Positions 26,472 through 36,789 of a stretch of DNA of 42,699 bases are shown here, piece after piece (position 1 is the first letter of the stretch; each line of letters opens with the position of its first letter). This DNA is from Lentisphaerota bacterium (lineage in GTDB: Bacteria; Verrucomicrobiota; Lentisphaeria; Victivallales; Victivallaceae), in assembly GCA_015061865.1 (NCBI GenBank), contig SUVU01000004.1, forward strand, positions 1 through 42,699. The letters are read 5' to 3'. A program made the translations under genes and the position numbers. The notes beneath the pieces were generated by a model, which did not search any database, was not told the DNA's origin, and saw nothing but the letters and a program-made list of their open reading frames with translations.

Positions 26472-27572
26472 ATGAGTTTTTCCTGCGGTTTTGTCGGCTT
26501 GCCCAATGTGGGTAAATCAACTTTGTTCAATGCGCTCAGTCATGGCGGCGCCGAAGCAGCCAATTTCCCGTTCTGCACGATCGAGCCGAATACCGGTATC
26601 GTGCAGGTGCCGGATAAACGTCTGGCGGTGTTGGCGGATTTGGAAAAATCCGGCAGGATCGTGCCGTCAACATTGAAATTCATCGACATCGCCGGTCTGG
26701 TGCGCGGCGCCAGTCAGGGGCAGGGGCTGGGCAACCAGTTCCTCGGTCACGTCCGCAATGTGGATGCGATCGCCCACGTCGTGCGGCTTTTTGAAGACGG
26801 TGATGTGGTGCATGTTGCCGGTAAAGTCGATCCGGTGAACGATTTGGAAACGATCACCACCGAATTGATGCTCGCAGATTTGGAAATGTTGGAAAAACGC
26901 CGTGATAAAGCGCATAAAATCGCCCGTTCCAATGACCCGGATGCCAAAGCTGAATACGCCATTATCGTTTCCATGATCGCCGATCTGGAAGCCGGCAGAA
27001 TGCCGCAGTACGACCGCAATGATCCCCGGATCAAAGCTCTGGTGGAGAGTTTCGGTCTGCTGACGGTCAAACCGGCATTTGTCTGTGCCAACGTCGGCGA
27101 GGAGCAGGCGGCGGATTTCACCAACTGCGATGCGGGTAAACGCTTGGCAGAGTACGCCGCCAATAATAATCTGGAAGTCGTGCCGGTGTGTGCAAAGTTT
27201 GAGGATGAGCTTGGCGCTCTGCCGCCGGAAGAGGCAGAGGTATTCATGGCGGATATCGGAATTTCCGGTTCCGGTTTGGATCGAGTGGTGGAAACCGGTT
27301 ACCGGCTGTTGGATTACATTACGTTCTTCACCGCAGGTCCCATGGAGTCCCGGGCGTGGACGGTGACCCGCGGCGCACTGGCTCCGGAAGCCGCCGGTAA
27401 AATCCATACTGATTTGCAGCGTGGTTTTATCCGGATGGAAACGGTTTCTTACGAAGATCTGGTGGAGTGCGGTTCCTGGGCAAAAGCGCAGGCCGCCGGC
27501 AAACTCCGGATCGAGGGCAAAGATTATGTGGTCGCTGACGGCGATGTGATCCATGTGCGTTTTTCAGTGTAA
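26472..27572 (+). CDS. ychF: Redox-regulated ATPase/GTPase YchF (OLA1 family)
   Basis: GLPNVGKSTLFNAL, NFPFCTIEPNTGIVQVPD, DIAGLVRGASQGQGLGNQFL, C-terminal TGS domain (GFIRMETVSYEDLVE...EGKDYVVADGDVIHVRF). Confidence 0.98.
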   Translation: MSFSCGFVGLPNVGKSTLFNALSHGGAEAANFPFCTIEPNTGIVQVPDKRLAVLADLEKSGRIVPSTLKFIDIAGLVRGASQGQGLGNQFLGHVRNVDAIAHVVRLFEDGDVVHVAGKVDPVNDLETITTELMLADLEMLEKRRDKAHKIARSNDPDAKAEYAIIVSMIADLEAGRMPQYDRNDPRIKALVESFGLLTVKPAFVCANVGEEQAADFTNCDAGKRLAEYAANNNLEVVPVCAKFEDELGALPPEEAEVFMADIGISGSGLDRVVETGYRLLDYITFFTAGPMESRAWTVTRGALAPEAAGKIHTDLQRGFIRMETVSYEDLVECGSWAKAQAAGKLRIEGKDYVVADGDVIHVRFSV

Positions 27573-27586
27573 ATCATTGACAATGC

Positions 27587-27615
27587 TTGACAAAGATATG
27601 TAAGTGTGCTATATT
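27587..27615 (+). promoter_or_regulatory. Promoter for dksA-like/lspA/nnr operon
   Basis: TTGACA-N17-TATATT. Confidence 0.7.
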
Positions 27616-27657
27616 GTAAAGATGATGTTTAATTAAATAAGCAGGAGATATATCATT

Positions 27658-28050
27658 ATGTCAGGCAAAAAAATGCCGGTTTTCAAAGGCAAAGATTTGG
27701 AGTATTACAATGCGCTGATGAAAGTCCGCAACCAGTTGTCCGGGCAGATCCAGGGCTGTATTGATGATGCTCTGGATTGCACTAATACCGAGAAACGGGG
27801 TGTGACTACACACATGGCAGATGTGTCCAGCGATAATTTCCGTCACGAGATGGAATTGCAGATGCTGACTGAAAACGGCAACACGGTCAAATTGATCGAC
27901 GACGCCATTGAAAGACTTGCCAATGGCGAGTACGGTATCTGCATGGATTGCGGGAAACCGATTTCAGAAGCCAGATTGATGGCACGCCCCTATGCGATTT
28001 TTTGCATTGAGTGCAAAAGCCGCCATGAGGAGATGATGAAGTCCCGATGA
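27658..28050 (+). CDS. DksA/TraR-type C4 zinc-finger protein
   Basis: CMDCGKPISEARLMARPYAIFCIEC finger; 130 aa. Confidence 0.9.
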   Translation: MSGKKMPVFKGKDLEYYNALMKVRNQLSGQIQGCIDDALDCTNTEKRGVTTHMADVSSDNFRHEMELQMLTENGNTVKLIDDAIERLANGEYGICMDCGKPISEARLMARPYAIFCIECKSRHEEMMKSR

Positions 28051-28577
28051 AAAGTTGGGCGAGGCTGGAGCCGCACAGTGCGGCGGAGAAAAAGCTGCTG
28101 TGGCTTTCCGGGATGGTTGCGGTTATTGTATTGGCTGCTGATTTGGCGACCAAAGCGTATTTTGTCCGCTGGCAGCTCGGGGCATCCAGAGATATTATCC
28201 CGGGGATATTGTCATTTACCTATGTGCGCAATCTCGGCGCCGCCTGGAGCATGTTCAGCGGTTATGGCTGGGCATTGACGGTATTCGGTTTGGCTGTCAT
28301 TGGCGTAATGGTGATTTTTTTCCGCAAGCTGACCGAAAATTGTCCGGAGCGCTACTTGGCATTGCTGTTGGTCATTTCCGGAGTTATCGGCAATTCCATT
28401 GACCGTATTTTCCGGGGGGCGGTGGTGGATTTCATTCATGTCCATTATTATAACCAGTGGCATTATCCGGTATTCAATATTGCCGATATTGCAATTTGCT
28501 GTGGAATTACCGCATTTATAATTTCCGGGTTTTTCCGTAAAGATTTGGGAAAACAAGATGCTGACAGCGGGAATTGA
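28047..28577 (+). CDS. lspA: Lipoprotein signal peptidase (signal peptidase II)
   Basis: DLATKAYFV, YVRNLGAAWSMFSG, GVIGNSIDRIFRGAVVDFIHVHYYNQWHYPVFNIADIAI; ATGA overlap with the upstream gene. Confidence 0.96.
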   Translation: MKSWARLEPHSAAEKKLLWLSGMVAVIVLAADLATKAYFVRWQLGASRDIIPGILSFTYVRNLGAAWSMFSGYGWALTVFGLAVIGVMVIFFRKLTENCPERYLALLLVISGVIGNSIDRIFRGAVVDFIHVHYYNQWHYPVFNIADIAICCGITAFIISGFFRKDLGKQDADSGN

Positions 28578-30015
28578 ACAAATCCGGGCGATGGAGCAGC
28601 GGAGTATCGCTGCCGGAGTGCCGGAATATGAGCTGATGCGCCGTGCCGGGATCGGGGCGGCGAATTGGATCGCTGCTGCATACCATGATGCCGCCCGGAT
28701 GGTGATTCTCGCCGGAGGCGGCAATAATGGCGGCGATGCTCTGGTGGCAGCAGCCGGATTGAGCCGCAAATTTCCGGTGGAAATTTTCAGTACCAAAGCA
28801 TTAAGTGACTTTACCGGATGCGCTGCGCATGCGGCAGCTGACCTGCCGCCGGAAATACCGTTTTTTCAGCGCAGTAGTTTAAGCGTTTACGATTTCCGTC
28901 CCGGCGATGTCATTATTGACGGTTTATTGGGGATCGGATTTTCCGGCGGGGCGTTGCGCTCTGAAGTCAAAAGTTTTATCCATGCGGCAAATAATTCCCG
29001 CTGTCCGGTCGTGGCATTGGATTTGCCCAGCGGCATCAATGGCGATACCGGAAGTGCATCGCCGGACGGCGCGATCCGGGCGGAGGTCACGATAACTTTC
29101 GGCAGACCCAAATCCGGTTTGTTTGCCGGGGCAGGGGGCTGTCTGCGCGGTGCATTGCGGGTGATCGACATCGGTTTGATGGATGATGGTTCAAGCGGTG
29201 TGGAAATCATGACCGATCGGGATGCGGTGGCAATGCTGCCTCATTGGGATTTGACCTGCCATAAAAACAGCCGGGGCAGGGTGCTGCTCTGGGCAGGTTC
29301 CGCCGAATACCCCGGAGCGGCGGCATTGGCGGTGCGGGGGGCAATGTATGGCGGTGCCGGTATGGTACGGATCGCTTCTGAAGCTCAACTTGAATTGCCT
29401 GCTGCGGCGATCGTGCGCCGTTTATCCGGCGGAGAAGTTCCTGAAAACTGGTTTCCGTTGGCAGATGTGCTGGTTTGCGGTTGCGGCTGGGGCAGTTGCG
29501 GCACGGCGGCAAATCTGGCGGCGGCGTGGCAGTTCCCCGGAATATTGCTGCTCGATGCAGATGCTTTGAATACTCTTGCCCGGCATCCGGAAGTGTGGCG
29601 GCGGCGGGAAAATCTGATTTTGACCCCGCATCCGGGCGAAGCGGTACGTCTGGCGGCATCATTCGGGGTGGACAGCAGTTTGAACCGGCAAAATCTGGCG
29701 CTGGCACTGGCGGACAAGTTGAGTGCTGTGGTCGTACTGAAAGGTCGGGATACCGTCGTCGCGGCCGCTGACGGGAGCAGCCGTATTATTGCCGCCGGTT
29801 CTCCGGCTCTGGCAGTGGCAGGCAGTGGTGATGTACTTGCCGGAGTAATTGGAGCATTGGCGGCACAGTTGAAACATTCGTTCGATGCTGCCGCACTGGG
29901 CGCGTATTTACATGGGATCGCCGGTGAAACTGCCCCCGGGATTTTAATCGCAGATGATTTGCCGGAGCAAGTTGGCAGGATCATGCACCAAGTTGCCGGT
30001 AATAAATTATTTTGA
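28558..30015 (+). CDS. nnr: Bifunctional NAD(P)H-hydrate epimerase/ADP-dependent (S)-NAD(P)H-hydrate dehydratase
   Basis: 485 aa; GGGNNGGDALVAA epimerase motif, LTPHPGEAVRLA and AVAGSGDVLAGVIGALAAQ dehydratase motifs. Confidence 0.95.
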   Translation: MLTAGIEQIRAMEQRSIAAGVPEYELMRRAGIGAANWIAAAYHDAARMVILAGGGNNGGDALVAAAGLSRKFPVEIFSTKALSDFTGCAAHAAADLPPEIPFFQRSSLSVYDFRPGDVIIDGLLGIGFSGGALRSEVKSFIHAANNSRCPVVALDLPSGINGDTGSASPDGAIRAEVTITFGRPKSGLFAGAGGCLRGALRVIDIGLMDDGSSGVEIMTDRDAVAMLPHWDLTCHKNSRGRVLLWAGSAEYPGAAALAVRGAMYGGAGMVRIASEAQLELPAAAIVRRLSGGEVPENWFPLADVLVCGCGWGSCGTAANLAAAWQFPGILLLDADALNTLARHPEVWRRRENLILTPHPGEAVRLAASFGVDSSLNRQNLALALADKLSAVVVLKGRDTVVAAADGSSRIIAAGSPALAVAGSGDVLAGVIGALAAQLKHSFDAAALGAYLHGIAGETAPGILIADDLPEQVGRIMHQVAGNKLF

Positions 30016-30034
30016 CCGGAGTTTTCCCGGATAC

Positions 30035-30063
30035 TTGACAAAAAATCAATATTGTGTTATATT
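30035..30063 (+). promoter_or_regulatory. Promoter for second glycosidase-like operon
   Basis: TTGACA-N17-TATATT. Confidence 0.7.
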
Positions 30064-30119
30064 AGGGGTTAAAACATGGGCGAACGTTCGCCGGATATTG
30101 TTTGTTAAGGAGCTGAGAG

Positions 30120-32129
30120 ATGTACCGTTATATTCTGCGCTATTGTATTATGCCGGATTTTCATGAAAATGACCGGATCGCTGAATTGGTGGAGTTTTGC
30201 CGCAGCAGCCGCATTGAAGAGGTGATGCTGTTTTACAATGCCGAGGAGAGTTTTCAGGGGTATCCGGATGAAACTGTACGGCAGCGCTGGCTGGTGATGG
30301 CTAAAAAGATCAAATCAGCGCTGGCAGATGCCGGAGTGGAAATGAGTGTGAATCCGTGGACGACCGTGACTCACGGCGATCGCGGCAGACGTCCGCCGGA
30401 AAAGTTGAAAAATATGCGCTTGCAGGTGGGTGAAACCGGTTTGACCATGCCGATTGCCGCCTGTCCGTTTTGCGGCATCTGGCGGAAAGAACTTGCCGAC
30501 TGGTTCGCCCGGATCGCGGTGGAAGTCGAGCCGGTGGCGATTTGGGTCGAGGATGATTGGCGGTTGCATAATCACGGCGGCGAACATGGTTACGGCGGTT
30601 GTTTTTGCAGTGAGCATTTGCGTTTGACTGCAGAGAAACTGGGATTGGAAAATTTGACCAGAGAGGAGCTGCTTGCCAAAATCGCCGCCGATGACAAACG
30701 TTACCGCAATGCCTGGATCGATGTGTGCGGCGAATCTCTGGACGGTGCGGCAGAATATCTGGGTGAAGTTGTCCGCAATGCTGCGCCGCAGGTGAAATTG
30801 GCATTTATGTACGGCAGACCGGATATCCACTCCATTGAAGGGCGCAGCTATGAACGCTATAAACAGGCATTTTCGCCGCATGAGCCGATGCTGATCCGCC
30901 CGAATTTGTCCCCGTACACCGAGATCAGCGCCATGCAGGCACAGCCGGAAATGACCCGGCACGGGGTGATCCAGTATGAGCCGAAAGATGTGGTCATTTA
31001 TCCGGAATTGGAAAGTTCGCCGCGCAACGGTCAATACACCAAAAGCGGCACGTTTGCCATGTGGCAGTGTGCGGCGTCGATCCCGTATGGTGCCAAAGGT
31101 ATTACCATCAACCATTATGATATGATGGGCAACGGGATCGTGCTGGATGAGAAATTCGGCAAATATTTGCGGCGGGACAAAGAACGCTTGAATACCCTTG
31201 CCCAATTGGGCTGTCTGGAAGTCAATGCCTCCGGGGTGGATGTATTGACTGCTTCAGAAGTCGCCCGGACGATGCCGGTACGCAAAGGCGAATGGCTGGG
31301 GTTGCAAAATAACTCGATTTCGTGGGCGTATGCGCTGGGAATTCTGGGGATAAGTCACCGGATCATAAAAATTGACCGCTTCGCTCCGGAACATTGGACG
31401 GCGGTTTCCGGTGATACGCTGACGGCGTTCAGTGATGCGGAGATCGAACGGCTGTTGACCGGGCATTTGCTGTTGGATGCGGACTCGGTCAATATTCTGG
31501 TCAAACGCGGTTTCGGCACTCATATCGGCGTGGCGGCGGCGGAATTCCGGAAATTGGGTGATGTCGGCTATGCGTATGAAGAAATTTTAAGTGATGATGC
31601 GAAATTGTACGGTTTGAGCCGGCCGCGGATCACGGCACAGCGGATCGCTCCGGATGTGCTGCAGATGACGTTGACCGGACAGCCGGAAGTTTTGTGCCGG
31701 GTCTGCCGCTTTGACCATACGGAATTGTATCCCGGTCTGGCACGTTGCGGCAGACATTTGCTCTCGGCGTGGCGCATGGAAAAAGGACAATTTTTTATGG
31801 GATATTTCAACCGCTTCCGGCGGATCATGCTGCAGCAGGCATTGAGCAGCGGCGGCAGTGCGCCGCTGCTGTGCGGCGGGGATTTCCCGTGGAACGTCAG
31901 TTTGAATTGTCTGCCGGACGGTTCGATGCTGGCGACGATCGGCAATCCGATGCATGATGCGGCAGAGGGGGTGAGTTTTAAATTATACAATCGGGAATTT
32001 ACTTCAATGGAGATTCTCGACGCCGACGGCAAATGGCAGCCGGTGGAGTTTGAACGCAATGCGGCAGGTGAATATGTGATAAATTACAGTCAAAAGGCTT
32101 TGGAAACAATATTTGTGAGGTTAAAGTGA
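30120..32129 (+). CDS. Putative glycoside-hydrolase-like TIM-barrel protein, family unassigned
   Basis: 669 aa, no signal peptide; IWVEDDWRLHNHGG and VVIYPELESSPRNGQYTKSG segments could supply acidic active-site residues; domain layout resembles clan GH-A proteins. Confidence 0.5.
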   Translation: MYRYILRYCIMPDFHENDRIAELVEFCRSSRIEEVMLFYNAEESFQGYPDETVRQRWLVMAKKIKSALADAGVEMSVNPWTTVTHGDRGRRPPEKLKNMRLQVGETGLTMPIAACPFCGIWRKELADWFARIAVEVEPVAIWVEDDWRLHNHGGEHGYGGCFCSEHLRLTAEKLGLENLTREELLAKIAADDKRYRNAWIDVCGESLDGAAEYLGEVVRNAAPQVKLAFMYGRPDIHSIEGRSYERYKQAFSPHEPMLIRPNLSPYTEISAMQAQPEMTRHGVIQYEPKDVVIYPELESSPRNGQYTKSGTFAMWQCAASIPYGAKGITINHYDMMGNGIVLDEKFGKYLRRDKERLNTLAQLGCLEVNASGVDVLTASEVARTMPVRKGEWLGLQNNSISWAYALGILGISHRIIKIDRFAPEHWTAVSGDTLTAFSDAEIERLLTGHLLLDADSVNILVKRGFGTHIGVAAAEFRKLGDVGYAYEEILSDDAKLYGLSRPRITAQRIAPDVLQMTLTGQPEVLCRVCRFDHTELYPGLARCGRHLLSAWRMEKGQFFMGYFNRFRRIMLQQALSSGGSAPLLCGGDFPWNVSLNCLPDGSMLATIGNPMHDAAEGVSFKLYNREFTSMEILDADGKWQPVEFERNAAGEYVINYSQKALETIFVRLK

Positions 32130-35100
32130 AAAAATTATTGCTGACATTATTATGCGGTGCCGCCGTCGCATGGGGGGCGGAACAGTGGAAATTGACCCGG
32201 TTTGACGGCGATAACAGCGTGTTGTCACGGCAAAATGGTCAGGTCACCGTGACCAAAACCAAACCTGCCGGAGAGTTTGAACTTGCCGGCACCAAAGGTC
32301 TGCCGGTCGAACCGGGAACGGGGTATTATCTGAATTTCCGTTGTCAGGTCAAAAATATTGACGGTGCGTATGTCAACTTTTATCTGCGGGCATTGGATGC
32401 CAGAGGCAAAGTCGTCGGCGCATATCCGTTTGCTTCTACGCCGGGGCGGCGGGGATTGCAGCGTGACCGGATGACCCGGCTGGAAATCCCGTCGGATCAT
32501 TTTCTTTCGCATCAGATGATTTTCAAAACCGGTAAAAAAGTGGTGCGGGTGCTGCCGGTCTACGAGAGCAGTGACGGCACCGTAGAGCTGCTGCCCGGTT
32601 CTATGCAGCTGGTCAAACGTGATGATCCGGGCAATATCGCAGCAGAGTTTACCGTGCCTGCCGGCAAGAAACAGTGGCGCAGTTTTCAGTTGATGCCCCG
32701 GGTGGAATATTGCCTGAAACTTACCGGTTTGGAGTCAAAAGCCCAAGCTCAATTGGAATTTTTCAGTGCCGACGGCAAAAGTGCCGGAAAAATTGCGGTG
32801 ACCGGCAAACAATGTAACTTCACCGTTCCGGCAATGGCGATCGAAACGGTATTGAGTGTCACCGGTCAAAAAGATGGTTTTGCCGGGATGGTGGTGAAAG
32901 ATTTCCGGGTGAATTTGCATGACGGCGTGGTAAAAAACATCTGGCAGGGTACGGAACTGCGCCGGGGCAATGCCAAAGGCAACCGGGTTTATTTTCGCCG
33001 GACGTTTGAGTTGGAGGCAGTTCCGGAATATGCGGCGATACGTTTTCTCGGTCACAACAGCGCAGAATTATTTGTCAACGGCATTGCGTGCGGCAAAGGT
33101 GAACAGTTCGCTCCCGGCGTGTGCGAAATCACCAAATTGCTCAAACCGGGCAAAAATGTGATCGCGCTCCGGTGCCGCAACTCCGGCGGGACACTGCGGG
33201 TCTTGTTTGATGCGTATATCAAATCTCCCGGCGGCAAAGAGCAGTTGATCGTTTCCGATGCGGCGACCCGCTGTGTCGGCGGCAATGTGCCGGAGGCGTG
33301 GGCAACGGCAGATTTCGACGACAGTTCATGGCTTCCGGCGGTCACGGGAGCATCCCCGAAAGATTTCGGCGACTCCATCATTGCCACACGGGTGAATAAC
33401 CGGCATGAACAATTATATATCGGTGCTCCGCAAAAATTGACCGTGACGCCGGGTGAAATTCCGGCGGAATTGAAATTGAATGAGCCGTTTTCATTCACCG
33501 TAACTCCGGCGGCGACAGAGTTGCTGCCCTCCGGCGGCAGAATTATTTTTACTGCCGGAAATGTGAACAGAATTATTCCGATTGGCTCGATCGTCAAATC
33601 CGGCAAAGCTTGTCAGATCACGGCAATACCGCAATTTTTAACTCCCGGAGAATATCTGGTCAGTTTGAGTTTGGATCGTGCGCTGCTCAATGGTAAAAAA
33701 GCGTTGCCGCTGGGCAAAACTGCTGTTTCCGGGCAGGTGGAAAAACCGGACTTTGAAGTAATTCGGCGGGATGGGAAAGCGTTGTTGACCCGCAACGGCA
33801 AAGTGATTCCGGCGGCGATGTACTGTTTCCGGGATGGCAAAAGCGTGGAATTGGCGGAATTGCACCGCAAAACCGGGATCAAGCTGTTTATGATGAATAT
33901 TGGCAACATCGAACGCGGCAGTGATGGCAAGTTTGATCTTTCACAGGTGGACAGTGCCATGGCATCAGCGTTGGAGCAGATCGGGCATGATCCGGAAGCG
34001 CATATTATTATTGAAGCCGGCTTTATGCCGCCCAAACGCTTTGCCAAGCGGGAAAAATTCCGTCGGGATCTGACCAAAACCAGCGAAGGGAAATATTTGC
34101 GGATTTCCGGACAGCCGGGGGATAAAAAATACGGTCATCCCTATACTGATCTTGACAAAGAGCCGACCCGACGGGGATGTTCCAGTGTGTCACATGCTTC
34201 AAAAGCCAAAGTCAAAGAGTATTCCGAGGCGGTGGCGGCGCTGGTGCGTCATTGTGAAAACTCCCCATTCGCCTCCCGGATCGCCGGATACGGTATCGCC
34301 GGTGAAATGGATGAGCAATGGCACTTGTTTGCTCCTTACAGCGGTGGCGGGATCCGGTTCGGCATGACCGATTACAGCGATGTCATGGTCGATTTTTTCC
34401 GGGAACATCTGATGAAAAAATATGGCTCTGATGCCGCATTGCGTCAGGCGTGGAATGATAAAAATGTGACCATCGCCACGGCGCAGATCCCCGGATATGA
34501 GGAACGGGTCGGCAATGAATTTTTTGTATCGCAGCGTGTGGCGGATTACAATGAGGCTTATGCGCTGGCAGAAGCGAATCTGATCTCCGCACTAGGCAGA
34601 AGTGCCAACCGGGAGTTGAAGCGCAAAGCTCTGGTGTGGGTCTATGCCAAAGATTCCTACCGGGATGTCGGTATTAATCAGTTTTTCCCGCATGTGCTTA
34701 ACTCCGGCAGCGGTTTTGAGCAGTATACTTCGGACGGTTTTAATGCGTTCGGCAATCCGACCGATTATTATTACCGCCGCAACGGTCTGCATCCGGCGAA
34801 CCGGGGCTGTCAGGCATCGGCGCATTTGAATAAAAAAATCAAACTGGCAGAAGTTGACCTGCGCTCCTATCTGACCCAGGCCCAGCAGACTCCTTTCGGC
34901 GGGGAGAATGCCTACGCTACGGAACAGCACTACCGCAATGTGCTGATGGAAGTTTTTCAGCATGGCGGATCGTATCGCTTTTACTCGTTCTGGCTGGGAT
35001 GGTACAACTGCGATGCGGTGATGAAGTGCATGCAGAAATTGAGCGGGATCGAACGGGCGCAGCTGACGCTGCCGGTGAGATGGAAACGTCAGGTCTGTTT

Positions 35101-35974
35101 CCTGTATGACGACCGGGCGATCACTCATATCGGCAATTTTGATGGCAAAAATCAGCGCAGTAACTACTTTTTCTTTGCCAAAAGTCTGACGGCGGTCAGT
35201 TCCACGACTCTGCATCGCAGCGGGGTCGGGGTGGATATTTATTATTTGCGTGATATTTTGAATCCGGAGTTTCCGGCAGATCAGTACCGCATATATATTT
35301 TCTGTGCCTCGTTCCAGATCTCCCCGGAAGTGATGGCGGCGGTGAACCGCAAATTGCGCCGCAACGGTAATGTGCTGATTTTCCCGTGGGGCAGCGGATT
35401 TCTCAACTCCAAACATCAGCCTGACCGTGCCAGCGTGGAGCAGTTGACCGGCATCAAAGTCGCTCCGCACCGGCTTGACCGTAAACATGGCGGGATCACC
35501 CGGACTGCGGCAACGCATCTGCTGACCTCGTCATGGGACAAAAATGCCACGGTCGCCATGCGGAACAGATATAATATCACGCCGCAGCTGCCGATGTTTG
35601 TGGTGGCAGATCACGCCGCGCAGGTGTGGGGTAAATTCGGGGACGGCAGCGATGCGCTGGCGGTGAAAAAAGTCGGTGATTCGTACAGCGTGTATTGTGC
35701 CGCACCGGATTTTTCAGCCGGATTACTCCGGAGCATCTGCCGGGCGAAACAAGTTCATTGTTTCGTGGATAACGGTTACGATTTTGTCGCCACAGACGGT
35801 AATTTTTTGAGTATTCACTCCGGCGCAGGCGGGATGAAAACGGTGAATCTGCCGGAAAAAATCGTCAAAGCAGTCGATTGGTTCACCGGTAAAGTTCTTG
35901 CCGAAAACACCAATACCCTGAAACTCCGGCTGCGTGATGATGAAACTGTCGTGCTGAAACTTGAATATAAATGA
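32126..35974 (+). CDS. Large secreted GH42/beta-galactosidase-like multidomain protein, probable distant paralogue of 7028..11458
   Basis: 1282 aa; GTG start overlapping upstream stop; signal peptide KKLLLTLLCGAAVAWGA; ELFVNGIACGKGEQFAPGVCEITKLLKPGKNVIAL lectin-like segment; GH-like core (VELAELHRKTGIKLFMMNIGNIERG...IAGYGIAGEMDEQWH). Confidence 0.7.
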   Translation: MKKLLLTLLCGAAVAWGAEQWKLTRFDGDNSVLSRQNGQVTVTKTKPAGEFELAGTKGLPVEPGTGYYLNFRCQVKNIDGAYVNFYLRALDARGKVVGAYPFASTPGRRGLQRDRMTRLEIPSDHFLSHQMIFKTGKKVVRVLPVYESSDGTVELLPGSMQLVKRDDPGNIAAEFTVPAGKKQWRSFQLMPRVEYCLKLTGLESKAQAQLEFFSADGKSAGKIAVTGKQCNFTVPAMAIETVLSVTGQKDGFAGMVVKDFRVNLHDGVVKNIWQGTELRRGNAKGNRVYFRRTFELEAVPEYAAIRFLGHNSAELFVNGIACGKGEQFAPGVCEITKLLKPGKNVIALRCRNSGGTLRVLFDAYIKSPGGKEQLIVSDAATRCVGGNVPEAWATADFDDSSWLPAVTGASPKDFGDSIIATRVNNRHEQLYIGAPQKLTVTPGEIPAELKLNEPFSFTVTPAATELLPSGGRIIFTAGNVNRIIPIGSIVKSGKACQITAIPQFLTPGEYLVSLSLDRALLNGKKALPLGKTAVSGQVEKPDFEVIRRDGKALLTRNGKVIPAAMYCFRDGKSVELAELHRKTGIKLFMMNIGNIERGSDGKFDLSQVDSAMASALEQIGHDPEAHIIIEAGFMPPKRFAKREKFRRDLTKTSEGKYLRISGQPGDKKYGHPYTDLDKEPTRRGCSSVSHASKAKVKEYSEAVAALVRHCENSPFASRIAGYGIAGEMDEQWHLFAPYSGGGIRFGMTDYSDVMVDFFREHLMKKYGSDAALRQAWNDKNVTIATAQIPGYEERVGNEFFVSQRVADYNEAYALAEANLISALGRSANRELKRKALVWVYAKDSYRDVGINQFFPHVLNSGSGFEQYTSDGFNAFGNPTDYYYRRNGLHPANRGCQASAHLNKKIKLAEVDLRSYLTQAQQTPFGGENAYATEQHYRNVLMEVFQHGGSYRFYSFWLGWYNCDAVMKCMQKLSGIERAQLTLPVRWKRQVCFLYDDRAITHIGNFDGKNQRSNYFFFAKSLTAVSSTTLHRSGVGVDIYYLRDILNPEFPADQYRIYIFCASFQISPEVMAAVNRKLRRNGNVLIFPWGSGFLNSKHQPDRASVEQLTGIKVAPHRLDRKHGGITRTAATHLLTSSWDKNATVAMRNRYNITPQLPMFVVADHAAQVWGKFGDGSDALAVKKVGDSYSVYCAAPDFSAGLLRSICRAKQVHCFVDNGYDFVATDGNFLSIHSGAGGMKTVNLPEKIVKAVDWFTGKVLAENTNTLKLRLRDDETVVLKLEYK

Positions 35975-35975
35975 T

Positions 35976-36004
35976 TTGAAAAAATATTTGCTCCGGTGTA
36001 TATT
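35976..36004 (+). promoter_or_regulatory. Promoter for MBL/phosphoesterase genes, -10 inside an inverted repeat
   Basis: TTGAAA-N17-TATATT; -10 lies in the loop of TGCTCCGG-TGTATATTAC-CCGGAGCA (35989-36014). Confidence 0.55.
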
Positions 36005-36042
36005 ACCCGGAGCAGATTTTGGGTATTTAAAGGTGTAATTAA

Positions 36043-36789
36043 ATGAAACTTATCACTCTGGGCACTGGGCACGGCTCTCCGACGATGACCCGGGACTGTT
36101 CATCGTCGGTATTGGAAGTAAACGGCAGTTTGTATCTTTTTGACGCCGGAGCGCCGGTCAATGCGTTGATGATCCGTAAATCTTTGCCGTTTGAGAAGTT
36201 GCGGGCGGTTTTTATCAGCCATTCCCACGAAGATCACATCGGCGGATTGCCCGGTTTGATCAAATCTCTGGCACGCCGTCAGGATGATGGACCGCAGACC
36301 CGGATATTGCTGCCGGAGGAACAGACGGTCGAGGCGGTGACGGCGTTCGTTGCGGCAACTCACCGGATGTGGGATGAGAAGCTGCTGGCGCTGACAGCGG
36401 TTTCTGCAGGCGTGGTGTATCAGGATGAAAATATCCGGGTCACGGCATACCGGACACATCATTTCGATAATGAAAACAAAGATTTTCCCAGTTTTGCGTT
36501 TGCGGTCGAGGCGGAGGAGAAAAAAATCGTCTTTACCGGGGATGTCAGCCGCCATTTGCGGGATTTTCCGGTGGATGCGTTTGACCGGGAAGCAGTGTGT
36601 GTGATGGAGTGTCAGCATTACCGTCCGGAAATCGCCGGGGAGGTATTGCGCAAATTGCCGGTAAAACGTTTTATCGGGGTGCATATTTCGGATAAATGGA
36701 ATTCGGATCCGGATGGATTCAAAGCGGCATTGGGCAAGGTGGATTTTCCGGTGGTGCTGTCCGCTGACGGCATGGAGTTTGAGTTATGA
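36043..36789 (+). CDS. Metallo-beta-lactamase-fold hydrolase (RNase Z/PhnP-like)
   Basis: 248 aa; ISHSHEDHIGGLPGL, IVFTGDVSRH, VMECQHY. Confidence 0.85.
   Translation: MKLITLGTGHGSPTMTRDCSSSVLEVNGSLYLFDAGAPVNALMIRKSLPFEKLRAVFISHSHEDHIGGLPGLIKSLARRQDDGPQTRILLPEEQTVEAVTAFVAATHRMWDEKLLALTAVSAGVVYQDENIRVTAYRTHHFDNENKDFPSFAFAVEAEEKKIVFTGDVSRHLRDFPVDAFDREAVCVMECQHYRPEIAGEVLRKLPVKRFIGVHISDKWNSDPDGFKAALGKVDFPVVLSADGMEFEL

Noticed and set aside
26667-27554. 295-aa minus-strand ORF opposite ychF; also 34592-35518 (-), 14306-15286 (-), 39873-40937 (+), 30315-31205 (-)
   Set aside because: Completely overlap confidently identified genes on the other strand; compositionally odd translations (His/Arg-rich) typical of shadow frames.
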